Of a DNA stretch of 64,000 bases, positions 8,569-17,065 are shown one piece after another (position 1 is the stretch's first letter; every line of letters begins with the position of its first letter). The position numbers were made by a program, and so were the translations under genes. The DNA is taken from assembly GCA_035640355.1 (NCBI GenBank), contig DASQWI010000011.1, positions 237,846 through 301,845 on the forward strand, in the 5' to 3' direction. The notes below the pieces were generated by a model. It did not search any database, was not told the DNA's origin, and worked only from the letters and a program-made list of their open reading frames with translations. The DNA comes from Actinomycetota bacterium. GTDB lineage: Bacteria; Actinomycetota; UBA4738; HRBIN12.

Positions 8569-9501
8569 GTGGCTCGAGCGTTCGACCTGTTGGTTCTGGG
8601 TGACGCGAAACCGGACCTGATCGTTACCGCGGACCGGCTCCCGGAGTTCGAAGAGGGCGAGCGCCTGGTCCAACGGTCCGTGCTCACGCTTGGTGGTTCG
8701 GGCGGAATCGCGGCGTGCGGCGCGGCGACACTCGGCCTCGCCGTCGCGTTCGCCGGCATCGTCGGCGACGACGCGTTCGGGCGGTTCGTCGTCGAGTCCC
8801 TCGACGCGCACGGCGTCGACACCACCGGTGTCGTTCTCGATCCCGAGCGCACCACAGGCCTGTCGATCGTGGTGAAGCGCGACGAGGCCGAGGCGGTCAT
8901 GACCGACGTCGGCACGATCGCAGCGCTGGACGAGAGCCACGTCGACCGTGCGGTGCTGTCGTCCAGCAGGCACGTGCACGTCTCGTCTCTCTACCTTCAG
9001 CAGTCGCTCCGTCCGGACCTGCGGGAACTCTTCGAACGGGCGCATCACGCTGGTGCGTCGACATCTGTCGATCCGAACCGGGATCCGACGGGGAACTGGA
9101 ACGGCGGTCTGTTCGACCTTCTGTCCGAGACCGACATGCTGTTCGCGAACTCGATCGAGATCCGCGCCATCACCGGCGTCGACGATGTCGACGTCGCAGC
9201 CGAGGCGTTGGCCGAACGCGGCGCGGTCGTCGCCGTGAAGTTCGGGCAGGGCGGCGGCCTCGCGATGTGGGGTGATCAGGTCGTCCGCTCTGAGGCAATC
9301 CCCATCGACGTCGTCGATACGACGGGGGCCGGGGCGACCTTCGCCGCGGGGTTCATCGCCGGACGGCTTCGCGGATGGTCGCTCGACCGGTGTCTGGCGC
9401 TCGCGGTCGCGTGTGCGTCGCTGTCGGCCCGGGCCCTCGGAGGCACCGCGGCTCAGCCGACGATGGAGGAGGCGATCGGCGCGCTCGAGCAAACGGCGTG
9501 A
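8569..9501 (+). CDS. PfkB-family carbohydrate kinase with altered catalytic motif
   Basis: A 310-residue ribokinase/PfkB-fold protein. Family members phosphorylate sugars or nucleosides with ATP. The N-terminal signature region is intact (LGGSGGIAACGAATLG, 41-56; GIVGDDAFG, 63-71). The second signature reads DTTGAGATF at 250-258: the residue that is normally the catalytic Asp (GAGD) is Ala256, coded by GCG at 9334-9336. Activity as a normal kinase is therefore doubtful. It starts at GTG 8569 with no clear Shine-Dalgarno; a TAGGCT -10-like box a few bases upstream suggests a leaderless mRNA. Its place after the sugar ABC operon suggests a role with the imported sugar. Confidence 0.85.
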   Translation: MARAFDLLVLGDAKPDLIVTADRLPEFEEGERLVQRSVLTLGGSGGIAACGAATLGLAVAFAGIVGDDAFGRFVVESLDAHGVDTTGVVLDPERTTGLSIVVKRDEAEAVMTDVGTIAALDESHVDRAVLSSSRHVHVSSLYLQQSLRPDLRELFERAHHAGASTSVDPNRDPTGNWNGGLFDLLSETDMLFANSIEIRAITGVDDVDVAAEALAERGAVVAVKFGQGGGLAMWGDQVVRSEAIPIDVVDTTGAGATFAAGFIAGRLRGWSLDRCLALAVACASLSARALGGTAAQPTMEEAIGALEQTA

Positions 9502-9550
9502 ATCGGTTCCGAGTACGATGGCTGCCGGCCCAGCACGAGGGGGGTTCTCC

Positions 9551-9784
9551 GTGGTCAGCGCGTACATCCTGATCCAGACCGAGGTCGGCAGGGCGAACCA
9601 CGTCACACGGGAGATCTCGGGCATCAAAGGCATCATGCAGGCCGACGGCGTCACGGGTCCCTACGACGTGATCGCTCGCGGCGAGGCGGCGGATCTCGAC
9701 GAGCTCGCCAAAGCGATCGTCATGCCGATCCAGTCGGTCGAGGGCGTCACGCGCACGCTGACCTGCCCCGTCTTGCAGTTCTAG
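9551..9784 (+). CDS. Stand-alone Lrp/AsnC ligand-binding (RAM) domain protein
   Basis: A 77-residue protein that is only the C-terminal effector-binding (RAM) domain of Lrp/AsnC regulators, with no helix-turn-helix. The segments EVGRANHVTREIS and GVTGPYDVIARGEA are typical of the domain. Such lone RAM proteins are common in actinobacteria and archaea and form rings that bind amino acids or modulate full-length Lrp proteins. The start is a GTG at 9551 with GAGGGGG at 9538-9544; the longer open frame upstream overlaps the kinase and is not used. It lies 15 bp before the pirin gene, so the two may be co-transcribed. Its ligand is unknown. Confidence 0.85.
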   Translation: MVSAYILIQTEVGRANHVTREISGIKGIMQADGVTGPYDVIARGEAADLDELAKAIVMPIQSVEGVTRTLTCPVLQF

Positions 9785-9799
9785 CCGCGCGGACGCGCG

Positions 9800-10507
9800 A
9801 TGGCGATCAAGATTCGACGCGACAAGGAGATCTCGGACGTCGAGGGTGGTTGGTTCCGGGCGCGCTGGCACTTCTCGTTCGACACCTACTACGACCCCGA
9901 ATACACGAGCTTCGGCACGATGCGCGTCTTCAACGATGATCGACTGATCCCCGGCGCGATCTGGCCACTGCATCCGCACCGCGACATCGAGGGACTGACC
10001 TACGTCGTCGAGGGCTCGTTCCGTCACGAGGACAACGTGGGCGGCGCACCCGGCCCGCTGCCGGCGGGTTCGGTGCAGCGGATGACGCTCGGCAGTGGAG
10101 CGTGGCATTCGGAGCAGAACGCGTCCGAGAGCGAGCCGATGCGGTTCATCCAGATCTGGATCATGCCGAACGAACGCGGACTCGAGCCCGGCGTGGAGCA
10201 GAAGGCGTTCACGGTCGCGGACCGCACGAACCGGATGCTGAAAGCGATCAGCGGCGACGGTGGCGCAGCGGTTCGGGTCCACCAAGACGCGCACGTGTTC
10301 GTGTCGCGGCTGAACCATGGAGCGTCGGTCGAGCACGAGCTCGGCCGGGAACGCGGCGCGTATCTCTACGTGATCGAGGGTGACGTCGACGCCAACGGCG
10401 AGCAGTTGCAGACGGGCGACGCGGCGCAGATCAGCGACGAGTCGTCGGTTCGGATCTCGGCGAATGACGTGTCCGAGCTGATCCTCGTGGACGTCGCGTT
10501 GCGGTAG
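9800..10507 (+). CDS. Pirin-family protein
   Basis: A 235-residue bicupin of the pirin/YhhW type. Bacterial members bind iron or other metals; some have quercetin 2,3-dioxygenase activity, and their biological role is often unclear. The N-terminal cupin carries the metal-site pattern PHRDIEGLTYVVEGSFRHED (about residues 59-78), with GAWHSEQNAS around residue 99 giving the remaining His and Glu. The C-terminal cupin (about 140-235) lacks the metal ligands, as is usual. It starts at ATG 9800, 15 bp after the RAM-domain gene. It converges on the oxidoreductase gene, with 6 bp between their stops. Confidence 0.92.
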   Translation: MAIKIRRDKEISDVEGGWFRARWHFSFDTYYDPEYTSFGTMRVFNDDRLIPGAIWPLHPHRDIEGLTYVVEGSFRHEDNVGGAPGPLPAGSVQRMTLGSGAWHSEQNASESEPMRFIQIWIMPNERGLEPGVEQKAFTVADRTNRMLKAISGDGGAAVRVHQDAHVFVSRLNHGASVEHELGRERGAYLYVIEGDVDANGEQLQTGDAAQISDESSVRISANDVSELILVDVALR

Positions 10508-10513
10508 CGATCC

Positions 10514-11743
10514 TCACTCGTCGGGATCGTCGGACAGGTCGACCGGAAATGGCAGGGCGATGGGGTCGTACGAAGGCGACCGTCCCTGTTCGTCGAACCG
10601 GTCCAAACCGAACCCGCTCACATCGACGACGCTCGTCCGGAGTTTGACCGCCAGGTCGGCCGCAACCTTCGCGACGGCAGGTCCCCACATCATCCCGTGA
10701 CCGGCCGCCGACGCGACCACCGTCCCGTCCACTTCCTGCCCGTCGCTCGTGATGAGCGGCCCGAGGATCGGCAGGTGGTCGGGCGTGTAGTCGATCGTCG
10801 CCGCCCACACCTTTCGGATGCCGAGGTTGCCCGTCACCGGAACGAATCGCTTCAACCGTCGCTGCATCTTCCTCAGGTACGTCCAATCGATCGTTCGCGC
10901 TTGCCCCGGCCTCTCATCCGGATTGCTCATGCCCCACAGCAAGCCGCCCTCCTCGAGCCGCCAGTACAGCCCCGCGCCGACGTCGAAGACCATCGGAAGC
11001 CGATCGACACCGAACGCGTCGTGCGGCTCCGAAACGGCCACCTGGTGGCGTGCGCCCCCCGCCGGGATCGTCGCACCGGCGATCTGCCCGACCGCTCGGA
11101 GCGCGGGCCCACCGGTGAGGATCACGCGTTCGGTCGCGATCGGGCCGGCGCTCGTGTCGACGCCCACGACACGCTGACCGGAGCGACGAAGTCCGGTGAA
11201 CGCCGTCCGCTCGCGCAGATCGACCTTCGAGCGCTGCATCGCGAGGGAGTACGCGCGTACGTTGCGCGGCGGATCGATGTGTCCATCGGTCGCGACGTAC
11301 GAGGCGCCGCGGAACCCGTTCCGCGCCAGTGTCGGGTTGAGCTCGACGGCCTCGTCGACGCCGAGCCACCGCGCGTCGAGCTCGCCCGCGCGCTGCATCG
11401 CCACGCGCTCGCGTCCCTCGCGTTCGTCCTTTCTCGTGACGGCGAGGAGTAGGTAGCCGAGCTCGCGGAACCCGGAATCGGTCCCCAGCAACTCTTGCTG
11501 TCGGTTGTAGAAGTCGATCGACCATCGGCCGAGGGCGACCGTTTCACGCGTTCCGCCTTGCGCCCGAACGATCCCGGCGGCACGGCTGCTCGCTCCCTGC
11601 CCGGCGAGGTCGCGTTCGATAACCACAACGCGCTTGGCGCCGTTCCGCCTGGCGAACCAGGATGCCCACCCGCCGATCGTGCCGGCGCCGACGACGACGA
11701 CGTCGGCGACGTCGCGCGCGCGCCTTCCGCCGGTGGCAGTCAC
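10514..11743 (-). CDS. FAD-dependent oxidoreductase (DAO/sarcosine oxidase family)
   Basis: A roughly 409-residue D-amino-acid-oxidase-type flavoprotein. The dinucleotide-binding motif is near the N-terminus (VVVVGAGTIGGW, with ERDLAGQGASSRAAGI after it). The C-terminal segment YTPDHLPILGP...AAGHGMMWGPA is typical of the glycine/sarcosine oxidase and DadA-like branch, which oxidises secondary or D-amino acids. The GTG at 11743 is the start closest to the flavin motif. The frame is open to 11866, but that would overlap the divergent CPBP gene; no good Shine-Dalgarno marks either choice. The substrate is unknown and the neighbours do not reveal it. Confidence 0.88.
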   Translation of the reverse strand: MTATGGRRARDVADVVVVGAGTIGGWASWFARRNGAKRVVVIERDLAGQGASSRAAGIVRAQGGTRETVALGRWSIDFYNRQQELLGTDSGFRELGYLLLAVTRKDEREGRERVAMQRAGELDARWLGVDEAVELNPTLARNGFRGASYVATDGHIDPPRNVRAYSLAMQRSKVDLRERTAFTGLRRSGQRVVGVDTSAGPIATERVILTGGPALRAVGQIAGATIPAGGARHQVAVSEPHDAFGVDRLPMVFDVGAGLYWRLEEGGLLWGMSNPDERPGQARTIDWTYLRKMQRRLKRFVPVTGNLGIRKVWAATIDYTPDHLPILGPLITSDGQEVDGTVVASAAGHGMMWGPAVAKVAADLAVKLRTSVVDVSGFGLDRFDEQGRSPSYDPIALPFPVDLSDDPDE

Positions 11744-11832
11744 GGGAGGGCCGGCCACACGACGTTCGCTTCGTTCACCGGCCCGGCACGCACGTCGGCG
11801 CGCATCGTACGCACTCGCCGTACGCTTGCGCC

Positions 11833-12582
11833 ATGCGCACAGACGAGCGTCGGCGGGACGCGCCACCCCTGCCGCGGCGAACGCTCGCCGAGGAGACGCT
11901 GGTCGTGCTGTCCCTGTCGCTGCTCGCGAGCGCCGTCTTCGCGATCCTCACGCTGTTCGAGTTCCCCGTGGAGGGCGCACGCGTCGCGTCGGTCTCGCAG
12001 AGCACGATGCTCGCGCGGCAGGTGCTCGGATCGCTGTTCGGACTGGCGCCCGTGTGGCTCGTCGTGTACCTGGTGCGCCGGAGCGGCGAGGGCATTCGTG
12101 CGCTCGGCGTTCGCGCCGACCGCGTGCGCGACGACGTGCTGCACGGCGTCGCGTTGTTCGCCGTCGTCGGACTCGCCGGCATCGGGGTGTACCTGGCGGC
12201 CGTTGAGCTCGGCGTGAACCGGTTCGTCGTCCCGGTACCGCCACTGGGGCACTGGTGGACGGTCCCGGTACTCGTGCTGAACGCCATCGAGGCGGCGCTG
12301 CTGGAGGAGGTCGTGGTCGTCGCCTACCTCGTCACGCGGCTGCGGCAGCTCGGTCTCAGGGAGAACGCGTCGGTCGGCGCGAGCGCTCTGTTGCGTGGGA
12401 CCTACCACCTGTACCAGGGGTGGGGTGGGTTCCTCGGCAACCTGGCGATGGGAGCGCTCTTCGGAACGGTCTTCTCGAGGACGAGACGAGTGTGGCCGAT
12501 CGTGGTCGCGCACCTTCTGCTCGACGTCGCCGCCGGCCTCGGGTACATCCTGTTCCGACAGCATCTGCCGGGCTTCGAGTGA
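11833..12582 (+). CDS. CPBP-family intramembrane metalloprotease
   Basis: A 249-residue polytopic membrane protein of the CAAX protease/bacteriocin-processing (Abi, CPBP) family. The conserved sites are present: Glu158-Glu159 in LLEEVVV, His192 in RGTYHLYQG and His227 in VVAHLLLD. These are the residues that form the membrane-embedded active centre. The Arg usual in EExxxR is not in its standard place, as in related actinobacterial forms. The ATG at 11833 is preceded by a TACGCT -10-like box and no Shine-Dalgarno, so the mRNA may be leaderless. The stop overlaps the next start by 1 nt. The substrate is unknown. Confidence 0.9.
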   Translation: MRTDERRRDAPPLPRRTLAEETLVVLSLSLLASAVFAILTLFEFPVEGARVASVSQSTMLARQVLGSLFGLAPVWLVVYLVRRSGEGIRALGVRADRVRDDVLHGVALFAVVGLAGIGVYLAAVELGVNRFVVPVPPLGHWWTVPVLVLNAIEAALLEEVVVVAYLVTRLRQLGLRENASVGASALLRGTYHLYQGWGGFLGNLAMGALFGTVFSRTRRVWPIVVAHLLLDVAAGLGYILFRQHLPGFE

Positions 12583-13202
12583 TGGGGGCGCTCGCGAACG
12601 GCGTCGATCTGTCGAACGCGCTCCGCCGGACGGCATCGGACGGGTTCTCGCACCTCGACGACGTGCTCGACGAGCGATTCGCAGCCGAGCTGTGGGACGA
12701 GATCCGCGGCGGGCCACTCCGAACGATGTCCGGCGAGTTCGGAACGGCGAAGGTCCGAATGGAGATCGACGGGTTCGACGTCGAATCGCCGTTCGGCGGC
12801 TTCCCGTGCATCCGAACGCTCGTGGGCGAGTTCGCAGAACGTGTCGGCACGGACGGCGGAAACGTGCGCGGCTTGGCGACGTGGCGGCCGAACGAGGTGG
12901 GAGTGGGCGTGTATCGGCCGGGCTCCGTCGGCGTGACGGCACACATGGACGGTCGATGGTATCGGCGGCTGGTCGCCGTCTTCACGGTGATCGGCTCCGC
13001 ACGGTTCGAGGTTCGCGCGTCGCGCGAGGGCGCCGTGGTCGAAACGTGGACGGCACGTGCCCGCGGCGTGACGCTGATACGGGGACCCGGCCTCGCCGGA
13101 AGTCGCGACGGACGCCCATACCACGCCGTGTACGGGCCCAAGCGAGGCGTTCGGTGCTCAACGGCGCTCCGGATGGCGCACCCGCCCGACGCGCCGAGTT
13201 GA
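12582..13202 (+). CDS. Putative 2-oxoglutarate/Fe(II)-dependent oxygenase
   Basis: A 206-residue soluble protein that I assign tentatively to the 2OG-Fe(II) oxygenase superfamily. The C-terminal half shows the expected order of ligands: His121-x-Asp123 in VTAHMDGRWY, His181 in RPYHAVYGP, and Arg191 ten residues later in GVRCSTALRM, which would bind 2-oxoglutarate. Beta-strand-like segments lie between them, and the upstream GVYRPGSVGV resembles the strand before the iron site. It starts at ATG 12582, overlapping the CPBP protease stop by 1 nt, so it is translated with it. The substrate is unknown. Homology outside the motif residues is not obvious to me. Confidence 0.6.
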   Translation: MGALANGVDLSNALRRTASDGFSHLDDVLDERFAAELWDEIRGGPLRTMSGEFGTAKVRMEIDGFDVESPFGGFPCIRTLVGEFAERVGTDGGNVRGLATWRPNEVGVGVYRPGSVGVTAHMDGRWYRRLVAVFTVIGSARFEVRASREGAVVETWTARARGVTLIRGPGLAGSRDGRPYHAVYGPKRGVRCSTALRMAHPPDAPS

Positions 13203-13215
13203 TACGGTCGCCGTG

Positions 13216-14532
13216 ATGCGCTCACGCGCGGCCGGTTCGCCGAGAACCCTGCGACGATCGCGAGCACTCGCTCTCGCGTTCGCGCTTGCCGCGGCGGCGT
13301 GCACATCTCCCGCTGACGACCCGGATCTGCCCGACGTGGACGTCGGCTCTCCACCCGCCTCGTCTCCGACCGAGACCTCGCCTGGGGTATCGCCGGTGCC
13401 GTCGTCGGAGGGGCGCGTCCCCGCGTCGCTGGGCGGTCGGCTGATCGTGATCGACGAGGCGGGCAACCTCGTCAACGTCGCGCCCGACGGATCCGATGCC
13501 ATCGTCCTGGCAGAGGTCGTTCAGGACGAGAACCTCGTGGTGCAACCGACGTGGTCCCCGGACGGTTCCCGCGTGGCGTGGGTCAGCCTCGAGGCCACGG
13601 CCGGCGAGCCGGCGGCGACGCTCGTGACGACGACCGCGCGGGGGACGGAACGGACGGAGGCGTCGACGACGGTCGCGCCCTTCTACCTCTCATGGGATCC
13701 GACATCCTCGCGCATCGCGTTCCTCGGCTCGCCGCAGGGCGACGGTATCCAGCTCGGCGTCGTCGACGTCGAGGCGGGTGGCAACCGGGCAACGCGTCTG
13801 GACGGCGGCGACCCCTTCTACCTGTCGTGGGATCCGACGGGCCGGGAACTGTTGGTGCACGTCGGGTTCGATCGATTGGAGCGGCTGCGCCTCGACGGAT
13901 CGCTCGTTACCGTGAACCCACGTCCCGGTTCGTTCCGCGCACCCGTGTGGACGGCCGACGGCGCGAACTTCGTCTACGCGGCCGGCAGGCCGACCGGTCA
14001 GCATCTTGTCGTGCAGGACGTCGCGCACGCGCGCGTCGACGAGCTCCTGTCGTTCTCGGGTTCCATCTCGTTCGTCGTGAATCCGGACGGGAGCCGCATC
14101 GCGTTCCAGGTCCTGGAAGGCGCGAACGATGTGCAACCACTGTCCGTGCTCGATCTCACCACCGGCGACATCGAGCAGGTGTCGTCGAGCTTCGTCCCCG
14201 CGTTCTTCTGGAGCCCCCGAGGCGACCGTCTGCTCCATCTACTTCCCGAGGAGGATGCCGGGCGAGTGTGGTTCCGGTGGGCCGTGTGGGGCGGAGACGA
14301 AACGATCACGTCGCATCGCTTCTATCCAAGCCAGACGTTCGGCAGTGACTACCTGCCGTTCTTCGAGCAGTACGCGCAGAGCATGAGCCTGTGGGCCCCC
14401 GACGGGACCGCGTTCGCCTACGCCGGCATCAACGAAGCCGGTGAGGAAGGCGTCTGGGTGCAATCGGTGCGACCGCCGGGCGCACCCGTGCGAGTGATGG
14501 CAGGTTCGTTCGCGACCTGGTCGCCTCGCTGA
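13216..14532 (+). CDS. TolB/WD40-like beta-propeller lipoprotein
   Basis: A 438-residue exported lipoprotein. A signal peptide ends in the lipobox LAAAAC, followed by a Pro/Ser/Thr/Asp-rich linker of about 55 residues. The rest consists of repeated propeller blades, recognisable by copies of SWDPTSSRIAF, SWDPTGRELLV and WSPDGSRVAWV, the TolB/PD40 signature. Such proteins bind ligands or proteins outside the membrane; no enzymatic residues are evident. A GTG at 13213 directly precedes the ATG chosen. A GATACG hexamer 7 nt before that GTG could be the -10 box of a leaderless mRNA. It is followed by a small membrane-protein gene. Confidence 0.85.
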   Translation: MRSRAAGSPRTLRRSRALALAFALAAAACTSPADDPDLPDVDVGSPPASSPTETSPGVSPVPSSEGRVPASLGGRLIVIDEAGNLVNVAPDGSDAIVLAEVVQDENLVVQPTWSPDGSRVAWVSLEATAGEPAATLVTTTARGTERTEASTTVAPFYLSWDPTSSRIAFLGSPQGDGIQLGVVDVEAGGNRATRLDGGDPFYLSWDPTGRELLVHVGFDRLERLRLDGSLVTVNPRPGSFRAPVWTADGANFVYAAGRPTGQHLVVQDVAHARVDELLSFSGSISFVVNPDGSRIAFQVLEGANDVQPLSVLDLTTGDIEQVSSSFVPAFFWSPRGDRLLHLLPEEDAGRVWFRWAVWGGDETITSHRFYPSQTFGSDYLPFFEQYAQSMSLWAPDGTAFAYAGINEAGEEGVWVQSVRPPGAPVRVMAGSFATWSPR

Positions 14533-14621
14533 CGCGACGCCCGTCGCGCTCATACGGTTTGCCGGGCAGATGCTTCGGGAAGCGTTCGTTGTCCGGAACG
14601 CCCGGCCAAAGGAGGCAACCC

Positions 14622-15053
14622 GTGGGGACCTTGTTCGGTGTCCTGACGCTCTTGGTGCTCGTGCTCGTGCCGGCATACCTGGTGGGGGTCCTGATCTGGC
14701 ACATCCGGTCCGAGCGCCGACGGGAGAACATCCGTCGCGTCTGGGCCAACTTCGCGCTCAGCATCGTCCTGTGCATCCTGTTCTTCGTGAGCTGGGGAGG
14801 TCAGGCCGTGGCCGAATGGCGAGCGGTCGTTCAGGAGCAGCGTGATCACGGGCAGACTGCCAGCGCCGGGGAGTTCTTCATCGAGTTCGGACAGTCGACG
14901 CTCGAGAACTGGCAGTCCGAGTTCCTGCAGCTGTTCTCGTTCGTGGTCCTCGCAGCCGCGTACATCCACCGCGGGAGCGGTGAGTCGAAGGACACTGAAG
15001 AACGGATGGAGGAGCTGCTGAAGAAGATCGCGAACAAAGTGGGCGCGAACTAG
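14622..15053 (+). CDS. DUF6766-like small membrane protein
   Basis: A 143-residue protein with about three hydrophobic helices: residues 2-26, about 48-66 and about 105-120. The segments FFVSWGGQAVAEW, EQRDHG, ENWQSEFLQL and GSGESKD match what I recall of the DUF6766 family, which has no known function; those proteins carry the same pattern of a helix, an acidic loop and a second helix. The start is GTG 14622 with AAAGGAGG at 14608-14615. An upstream extension of the frame exists but lacks a ribosome-binding site. It converges on the CocE-type hydrolase, with 9 bp between the stops. Confidence 0.8.
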   Translation: MGTLFGVLTLLVLVLVPAYLVGVLIWHIRSERRRENIRRVWANFALSIVLCILFFVSWGGQAVAEWRAVVQEQRDHGQTASAGEFFIEFGQSTLENWQSEFLQLFSFVVLAAAYIHRGSGESKDTEERMEELLKKIANKVGAN

Positions 15054-15062
15054 TCCGAGTTG

Positions 15063-17042
15063 CTACTGCAGCACTCGTTCGATTCGCCGGTCCCACCGGC
15101 GGGACCATTCGACGTCCTCACCCTCACCCGCTTCGAGCTCCAATCGGACCGTGTACGCGTCCGCATCGCTGTGGATTTTCAGGCACGCCCGCGTTCGAAC
15201 GGTCGCCTCGGGGAAGCGGATCACGTATGTCGCCGTCGCGTCGACGTACGCACGTCCAGGATCGTCGATCGAGACGCCCACCGTTCCTCCATACCACTGC
15301 TCGAACCCCGGAACGTGGTTGGTTGCCTCGACCGGCCCGCCGTACTTGGCGACGGCACGGGTCTTCCCCTCCGCGACGTCGTGTTCGATCCGCCAGATCA
15401 GCTCGTCGAGCTCGTGGCCGTGTGCGGACGACATCACGGCCTGCGACAGGCGGGGTGGAGGCAACGTCGGCCGCCCCGCGGCCGGCGTCGGTCCGTCAAG
15501 CGTCGGGAGCTCGAGCGTCGAGCCTGTTCGGTCGACCGACAGCGTCGACGCGTACGGCGGCGCCCACGCGTTCGGCCAGTCCGCGCCCGCGATGTCGAGG
15601 CGGACGCGATGTCCCGGTTCGAACACCCACGATGTGACGTCGAGCTCGAACGCGACGTCGTACGTCTCTCCGGTCACGAGCGGCTCGGGACGCTCGCGTG
15701 ACGCCCGGTGGGTGAGGTTCAGCAGCCCTCTCGTGACGAGCTGCGATGCGCCGTCGGGATGCACGTCGCACAGCTTGGCGCTCAGGTACGCAACCGGAGC
15801 CGAGCTCGACAGCCGCAGCGCGACACGGGGATGACCGAGGATCTCGACCTCGTCCTCGAGCGGCTCCCAGTCGTAGACCAGGCTGAACGCCTCGTCCGGG
15901 CGCTGGTCCTGTGGCTGCCCCCAGGGCAGCGCTCCGGCGCAGCTGATCCATGCGGTCCACCCGACGTCCCCGCGGACCTCGAGCTCGTCGGGTCCCTCGC
16001 CGTCGCGGTTCACGTCGGCCTTGGCCAGCTCGAGCGGCAACGTCGCCGAGCGCTCGAGCGGCCATCCCGGTTCGTAGCGCCATTCGCCCCGATAGGTGCG
16101 AAGCACGGCGGAGGGCGGCGTGGGTCGGCGTGCGAACAGCACGATCGGTGGCTCGCGGTCGACACCGTTGTCGACGCCCTTGAGCCACCGATCCCACCAC
16201 CTGACCATCTCGGGGACGATGTCGGTATTGGGCCCGGGCAACGACGTCTCGAGGTAGGAATGCCCCCATGGACCGGCAACGAGCCGCTTCGGGCACTCGA
16301 GCGCGGCGAACCCACGCAGGGCGATGTTCTTGTAGCCGTCGACCCAGCCGGTCACGAGCATCGTCGCTGCCTCGATCGACGTGTAGTCCTCACGGAGCGA
16401 GCCGCGCTTCCAGAAGTCGTCGTACGTCTGATGCTCGAGCCACGTCGTCGTCCACGGCTCGTAGCGCTCGAAACGTTCATGCCACACGTCGCGCCATCCG
16501 TCGCCGAACACGCTCGGAACGGGCGGCAGGACGTTCATCGCCTCCATATACGTGGGGTAGTCGACGAGGTCGAGCTGCTTCAACGCGCCGCCGAAGTAAT
16601 GGACGTCGTCGGCGTATCGGTCATCGGACGCCATGATCGAGCAGATCGCTTTCAACGCGGGCGGCCGAAGCATCGCCACTTGCAACGAATTGAACCCCGA
16701 CCACGACGTGCCGTACATGCCGACCTTTCCGTTCGACCACTCCTGCGACGCGAGCCAACCGATCGTTTCGGCGATGTCGGCAAGCTCTCGCGCCGTGTAC
16801 TCGCCGGCGGGTAGCCCCTCGGACGAGCCGGTTCCCCTGACGTCGAGCCGGCACACCAAGTAGCCGAACTCGTCGGCGAACCGGTGGTACTCGTCTCCGT
16901 AGGACGCCGTGAGGTCGTCTTTGCGATACGGGAGCGCCTCGATGAGTGCCGGCGAGGGTCTGTCGCTGGACGGGTAATACAGCGTCGCGTTCAACCGAAC
17001 GCCGTCGGACATCGGGACGAAGACGAGCTCGGTGCGCGCCAC
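15063..17042 (-). CDS. CocE/NonD-type hydrolase (X-Pro dipeptidyl-peptidase family)
   Basis: A 659-residue alpha/beta hydrolase. The nucleophile Ser113 lies in GTSWSG, the acid Asp in VTGWVDGY and the His in AGPWGHS, matching the catalytic triad of cocaine esterase and X-Pro dipeptidyl peptidases. A C-terminal jelly-roll domain (about residues 330-560) is typical. The final 100 residues form an extra beta-rich segment. Enzymes of this family cleave amides or esters; the substrate cannot be predicted. No signal peptide is seen, so it is cytoplasmic. The start is a GTG at 17042; an ATG ten codons in is an alternative. It follows the mannosyltransferase gene by 23 bp on the same strand. Confidence 0.92.
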   Translation of the reverse strand: MARTELVFVPMSDGVRLNATLYYPSSDRPSPALIEALPYRKDDLTASYGDEYHRFADEFGYLVCRLDVRGTGSSEGLPAGEYTARELADIAETIGWLASQEWSNGKVGMYGTSWSGFNSLQVAMLRPPALKAICSIMASDDRYADDVHYFGGALKQLDLVDYPTYMEAMNVLPPVPSVFGDGWRDVWHERFERYEPWTTTWLEHQTYDDFWKRGSLREDYTSIEAATMLVTGWVDGYKNIALRGFAALECPKRLVAGPWGHSYLETSLPGPNTDIVPEMVRWWDRWLKGVDNGVDREPPIVLFARRPTPPSAVLRTYRGEWRYEPGWPLERSATLPLELAKADVNRDGEGPDELEVRGDVGWTAWISCAGALPWGQPQDQRPDEAFSLVYDWEPLEDEVEILGHPRVALRLSSSAPVAYLSAKLCDVHPDGASQLVTRGLLNLTHRASRERPEPLVTGETYDVAFELDVTSWVFEPGHRVRLDIAGADWPNAWAPPYASTLSVDRTGSTLELPTLDGPTPAAGRPTLPPPRLSQAVMSSAHGHELDELIWRIEHDVAEGKTRAVAKYGGPVEATNHVPGFEQWYGGTVGVSIDDPGRAYVDATATYVIRFPEATVRTRACLKIHSDADAYTVRLELEAGEGEDVEWSRRWDRRIERVLQ

Positions 17043-17065
17043 GGTTCGCGAATCCTACCGGCTGG

